DNA of 6,426 nucleotides, from NCBI GenBank assembly GCA_035310125.1, contig DATGEP010000111.1, positions 1 to 6,426 on the forward strand, in the 5' to 3' direction. Every line of letters begins with the position of its first letter. Position 1 is the first letter of the stretch. Source of the DNA: DATGEP01 sp035310125 (GTDB taxonomy: Bacteria > Chloroflexota > Ktedonobacteria > Ktedonobacterales > JADMIN01). The position numbers and the translations under genes were made by a program. The notes under the pieces are model-generated. The model searched no databases and had not been told where the DNA came from. It saw nothing but the letters and a program-made list of their open reading frames with translations. Shown piece by piece: positions 4,615 through 6,426 of the stretch.

Positions 4615-6123
4615 ATGGCCTTAAAGACCCTCACGACGACTCGCGTGCTGCTCGATGGCGAGCTGGTCGAGCCGGCTGCCCACGGCACGCGCACCCTCAT
4701 TAACCCTGCCACCGGCGCCTCCGCCGAGACGGTTCCCGAATGCGACACAACCGATGTGGAGCGCGCCGTTGCGGCGGCCAAGCGCGCGTTCGAGGATGGC
4801 CGCTGGTCAGGCATTGGGCCGGGTGCTCGTGCGGCGGCTTTGTACAAGCTGGCCGATGTCCTTGAGCAGAATCTCGATGAGCTGGCGGTGATGGAGTCGC
4901 GCAACGTCGGCAAACCCATCAAGCTCGCGCACGACAGCGATCTGCCATTCGCCATTGATTGCCTGCGCTTCTTCGCGGGCGCCGCGCGCACGCTCGATGG
5001 CCGTGCGTCGCAGGAGTATGTGCCCGGCTATACGAGCATGATCCGCCGCGAGCCGATTGGCGTCTGCGGCCAGCTCGCGCCCTGGAACTATCCGCTGATG
5101 ATGGCAATCTGGAAGATTGGCCCCGCCCTCGCCGGAGGCAATACTGTTGTGCTCAAGCCCGCCCCAGAGACGCCACTCACCACGCTTGCGCTCGGCGAGC
5201 TGGCGCTCGAAGCCGGATTACCCGCTGGCGTGCTCAACGTCGTGGCGGGTGGTGACGACGTTGGCAAGGCGCTCGTCGCCCATCCTGATGTGCGGCTCAT
5301 CTCGCTAACTGGCGCCTCCGAAACGGGCATCGCCGTAGCGCGGGCGGCGGCTGGCACGCTCAAGCGCGTACATATGGAGCTGGGCGGGAAAGCGCCGTTC
5401 ATTGTTTTCGCTGATGCTGACATCGAAGCCGCGGCTCATGGCGCCATTGTCGGCGGCTTCGTCAACACTGGCCAGGACTGCACTGCCGCCACGCGCATCT
5501 ACGTCGAGCGCTCAGCATACGATGCCTTCCTCAAGCGCCTGCTGGAGCTAGTAGGTCAGATTCGGGTGGGCGATCCATCTTTGCCCAGCACCGACATGGG
5601 ACCCCTGGTCTCCGCCGCGCAGCTACAGCGCGTCTCCTCGCTCGTCAACGCGGTCAAGGGCACCGCCACCTTCCAGACGGGCGGCGAACGGGCGCGCGTT
5701 CCAGGGTTTGAAAGCGGCTACTTCTTTCAGCCGACCGTCATTACGAACGTACCGGAGTCTTCTCCCGTGGTGACGGATGAAATCTTTGGCCCCGTTATCG
5801 TTGTACTGCCCTTCGACGACGAAGCGGACGCGGTCCAGCGGGCCAACGCGGTGCGCTACGGTCTGGCCGGTTCCGTGTGGACAAGCAACGTACAGCGAGC
5901 AATGCGCATGAGCGGCGCCCTCCAGTTTGGCACCGTGTGGGTCAACGATCACCTGCCGCTCTCGCCGGAGATGCCCCACGGCGGCTTCAAGCAGAGCGGC
6001 TTTGGCAAAGACATGTCGCTCTATGCCCTGGACGACTACACCCAGATCAAGCATGTCATGCTCGATACAACCGGCGACCAGCGCAAGGGGTGGCACTATA
6101 GTATCTTTGGCGACGCCGAGTAG
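4615..6123 (+). CDS. patD: Gamma-aminobutyraldehyde dehydrogenase (NAD-dependent aldehyde dehydrogenase superfamily)
   Basis: This 502-residue enzyme should oxidise 4-aminobutanal to GABA with NAD+, the step after putrescine transamination or oxidation. The superfamily active site is intact: N158 in APWNYP, K181 in VLKP for the cofactor, the G233/G238 loop, general base E255 in MELGGKAP, nucleophile C289 in NTGQDCTAA, and E389/F391 in EIFGP. Several stretches match Escherichia coli PatD/YdcW closely as I recall it: LRFFAGAARTLDG, TSMIRREPIGV, GQDCTAATRIY, and EMPHGG...GFGKDMSLYALDDY followed by KHVM. The equivalent regions of succinic semialdehyde dehydrogenase GabD differ. The ATG at 4615 is chosen because AGGAG ends 7 bases before it; the upstream in-frame GTG at 4576 has no such site. 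The protein continues about 20 residues past the usual KHVM end, with a tail containing WHYSIFGD. Betaine-aldehyde dehydrogenase or another omega-amino aldehyde activity is the main alternative. Confidence 0.92.
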   Translation: MALKTLTTTRVLLDGELVEPAAHGTRTLINPATGASAETVPECDTTDVERAVAAAKRAFEDGRWSGIGPGARAAALYKLADVLEQNLDELAVMESRNVGKPIKLAHDSDLPFAIDCLRFFAGAARTLDGRASQEYVPGYTSMIRREPIGVCGQLAPWNYPLMMAIWKIGPALAGGNTVVLKPAPETPLTTLALGELALEAGLPAGVLNVVAGGDDVGKALVAHPDVRLISLTGASETGIAVARAAAGTLKRVHMELGGKAPFIVFADADIEAAAHGAIVGGFVNTGQDCTAATRIYVERSAYDAFLKRLLELVGQIRVGDPSLPSTDMGPLVSAAQLQRVSSLVNAVKGTATFQTGGERARVPGFESGYFFQPTVITNVPESSPVVTDEIFGPVIVVLPFDDEADAVQRANAVRYGLAGSVWTSNVQRAMRMSGALQFGTVWVNDHLPLSPEMPHGGFKQSGFGKDMSLYALDDYTQIKHVMLDTTGDQRKGWHYSIFGDAE

Positions 6124-6145
6124 TCCGCACCGAGGAGTCCGTGGG

Positions 6146-6322
6146 GTGCCTGTCGAGGACCTCGCGATCCGCCTTGCCACCGCCGACGACGCCGTGGGCG
6201 GGGCTGGCGTCGCCGGGGCTGGCGTTCAGATTCGCAGACTCCTCCATTTTGACCGACCAGCGCGAGCGCATTGTCCGGGTGGGGGCATGCTGCAGGTTAC
6301 AGCGGTGCGCAGCGCAGCCTGA
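6146..6322 (+). pseudogene. Doubtful 58-codon ORF; possible remnant of a GNAT acetyltransferase N-terminus
   Basis: A GTG at 6146, preceded by GAGGAG (6132-6137) at an 8-base distance, opens a 58-residue frame ending at TGA 6320-6322. Its first residues, PVEDLAIRLATADDA, resemble the first strand and turn of GNAT acetyltransferases (typical form IRxATxxDA). After that the sequence turns into a Gly/Ala-rich run over a 15-base imperfect tandem repeat (6200-6225) and no GNAT motif follows. It may be a decayed acetyltransferase start, a short real gene, or chance. A neighbouring frame stays open to a TGA at 6348-6350 that overlaps the NUDIX ATG, but its translation does not look like a protein. 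Confidence 0.2.
6200..6225. repeat. Short imperfect tandem repeat
   Basis: GGGGCTGGCGT occurs at 6200-6210 and 6215-6225, a 15-base period. It gives the GAGVAGAGV run in the small ORF around it. Two copies of a short GC-rich unit may be slippage and carry no clear function. Confidence 0.4.
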
Positions 6323-6346
6323 TGGGGGGAAGGGAGCTACGCACCA

Positions 6347-6426
6347 ATGAACCGACCTCAAGTTGGACTGGCGGTCATCATTGCGCACGATGGGCGGGTG
6401 CTAGTGCTCAAGCGAAAAGGCGCGCA
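6347..6426 (+). CDS. NUDIX hydrolase, N-terminal fragment (runs off the right edge)
   Basis: Only the first 26 complete codons are inside the window. The translation MNRPQVGLAVIIAHDGRVLV followed by LKRKGA is a typical first beta-hairpin of NUDIX hydrolases: a hydrophobic strand, a DG turn, then VLVLKRKG. The phosphohydrolase box (GX5EX7REUXEEXGU) would lie beyond the edge, so substrate and activity cannot be judged. These enzymes usually cleave nucleoside diphosphate derivatives such as oxidised dNTPs, ADP-ribose or NADH. The ATG is supported by AGGGAG (6331-6336) 10 bases upstream. No specific link to the polyamine/GABA genes is visible. Confidence 0.72.
   Translation, partial: MNRPQVGLAVIIAHDGRVLVLKRKGA

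Noticed and set aside
5623..6180. A 185-codon minus-strand open frame over the end of the dehydrogenase gene
   Set aside because: It mirrors the conserved aldehyde dehydrogenase C-terminus and reads as low-information Arg/Gly/Val-rich sequence.
1..6426. CRISPR array, tRNA, rRNA, insertion sequence or attachment site
   Set aside because: No regularly spaced repeats, cloverleaf-like structures, ribosomal sequence, transposase frames or paired terminal repeats were seen on either strand.

Overview
This 6.4 kb window comes from a GC-rich bacterial chromosome. It holds four complete genes that can be assigned with confidence, and the first 80 bases of a fifth. Codon third positions are strongly G/C biased, ribosome binding sites are purine rich, and one GTG start is well supported. 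Family-level resemblance and a dispersed-repeat-like hairpin near the left end suggest Chloroflexota, possibly a Ktedonobacteria or Thermomicrobia relative. This is a tentative guess from memory of protein style; Actinomycetota cannot be excluded.

Layout. Positions 1-279 may be the 3' end of an unrecognised plus-strand gene. A strong hairpin (310-343) lies between it and a minus-strand DtxR/IdeR-type metal-dependent repressor (354-1043). A divergent intergenic region of about 200 bp follows. Three plus-strand genes come next: a GabT-type 4-aminobutyrate aminotransferase (1246-2703), a PucR-family transcriptional regulator (2819-4462), and a gamma-aminobutyraldehyde dehydrogenase of the PatD/YdcW type (4615-6123). 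A 223 bp stretch with a doubtful small ORF leads to the start of a NUDIX hydrolase gene (from 6347), which runs off the right edge.

How the genes fit together. The dehydrogenase would oxidise 4-aminobutanal, made from putrescine, to GABA. GabT would transaminate GABA to succinic semialdehyde. The PucR-type regulator between them is the obvious candidate to control both, as the PucR-type GabR controls gabTDP in Corynebacterium glutamicum. The gaps of 115 and 152 bp, and a good sigma-70-like promoter with a perfect 8-bp inverted repeat over its -35 box just before the dehydrogenase, suggest separately regulated units rather than one tight operon. No putrescine aminotransferase, succinic semialdehyde dehydrogenase or transporter is present here, so the pathway must be completed elsewhere. 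The DtxR-type regulator and the NUDIX gene look unrelated to it.

I do not see an obviously new biological system. The most useful leads are the regulatory dyads in the polyamine/GABA cluster, a non-canonical residue at the primary metal site of the DtxR-type protein, and two unusual features of GabT: a Ser/Thr-rich N-terminal tail and a Cys-rich loop.
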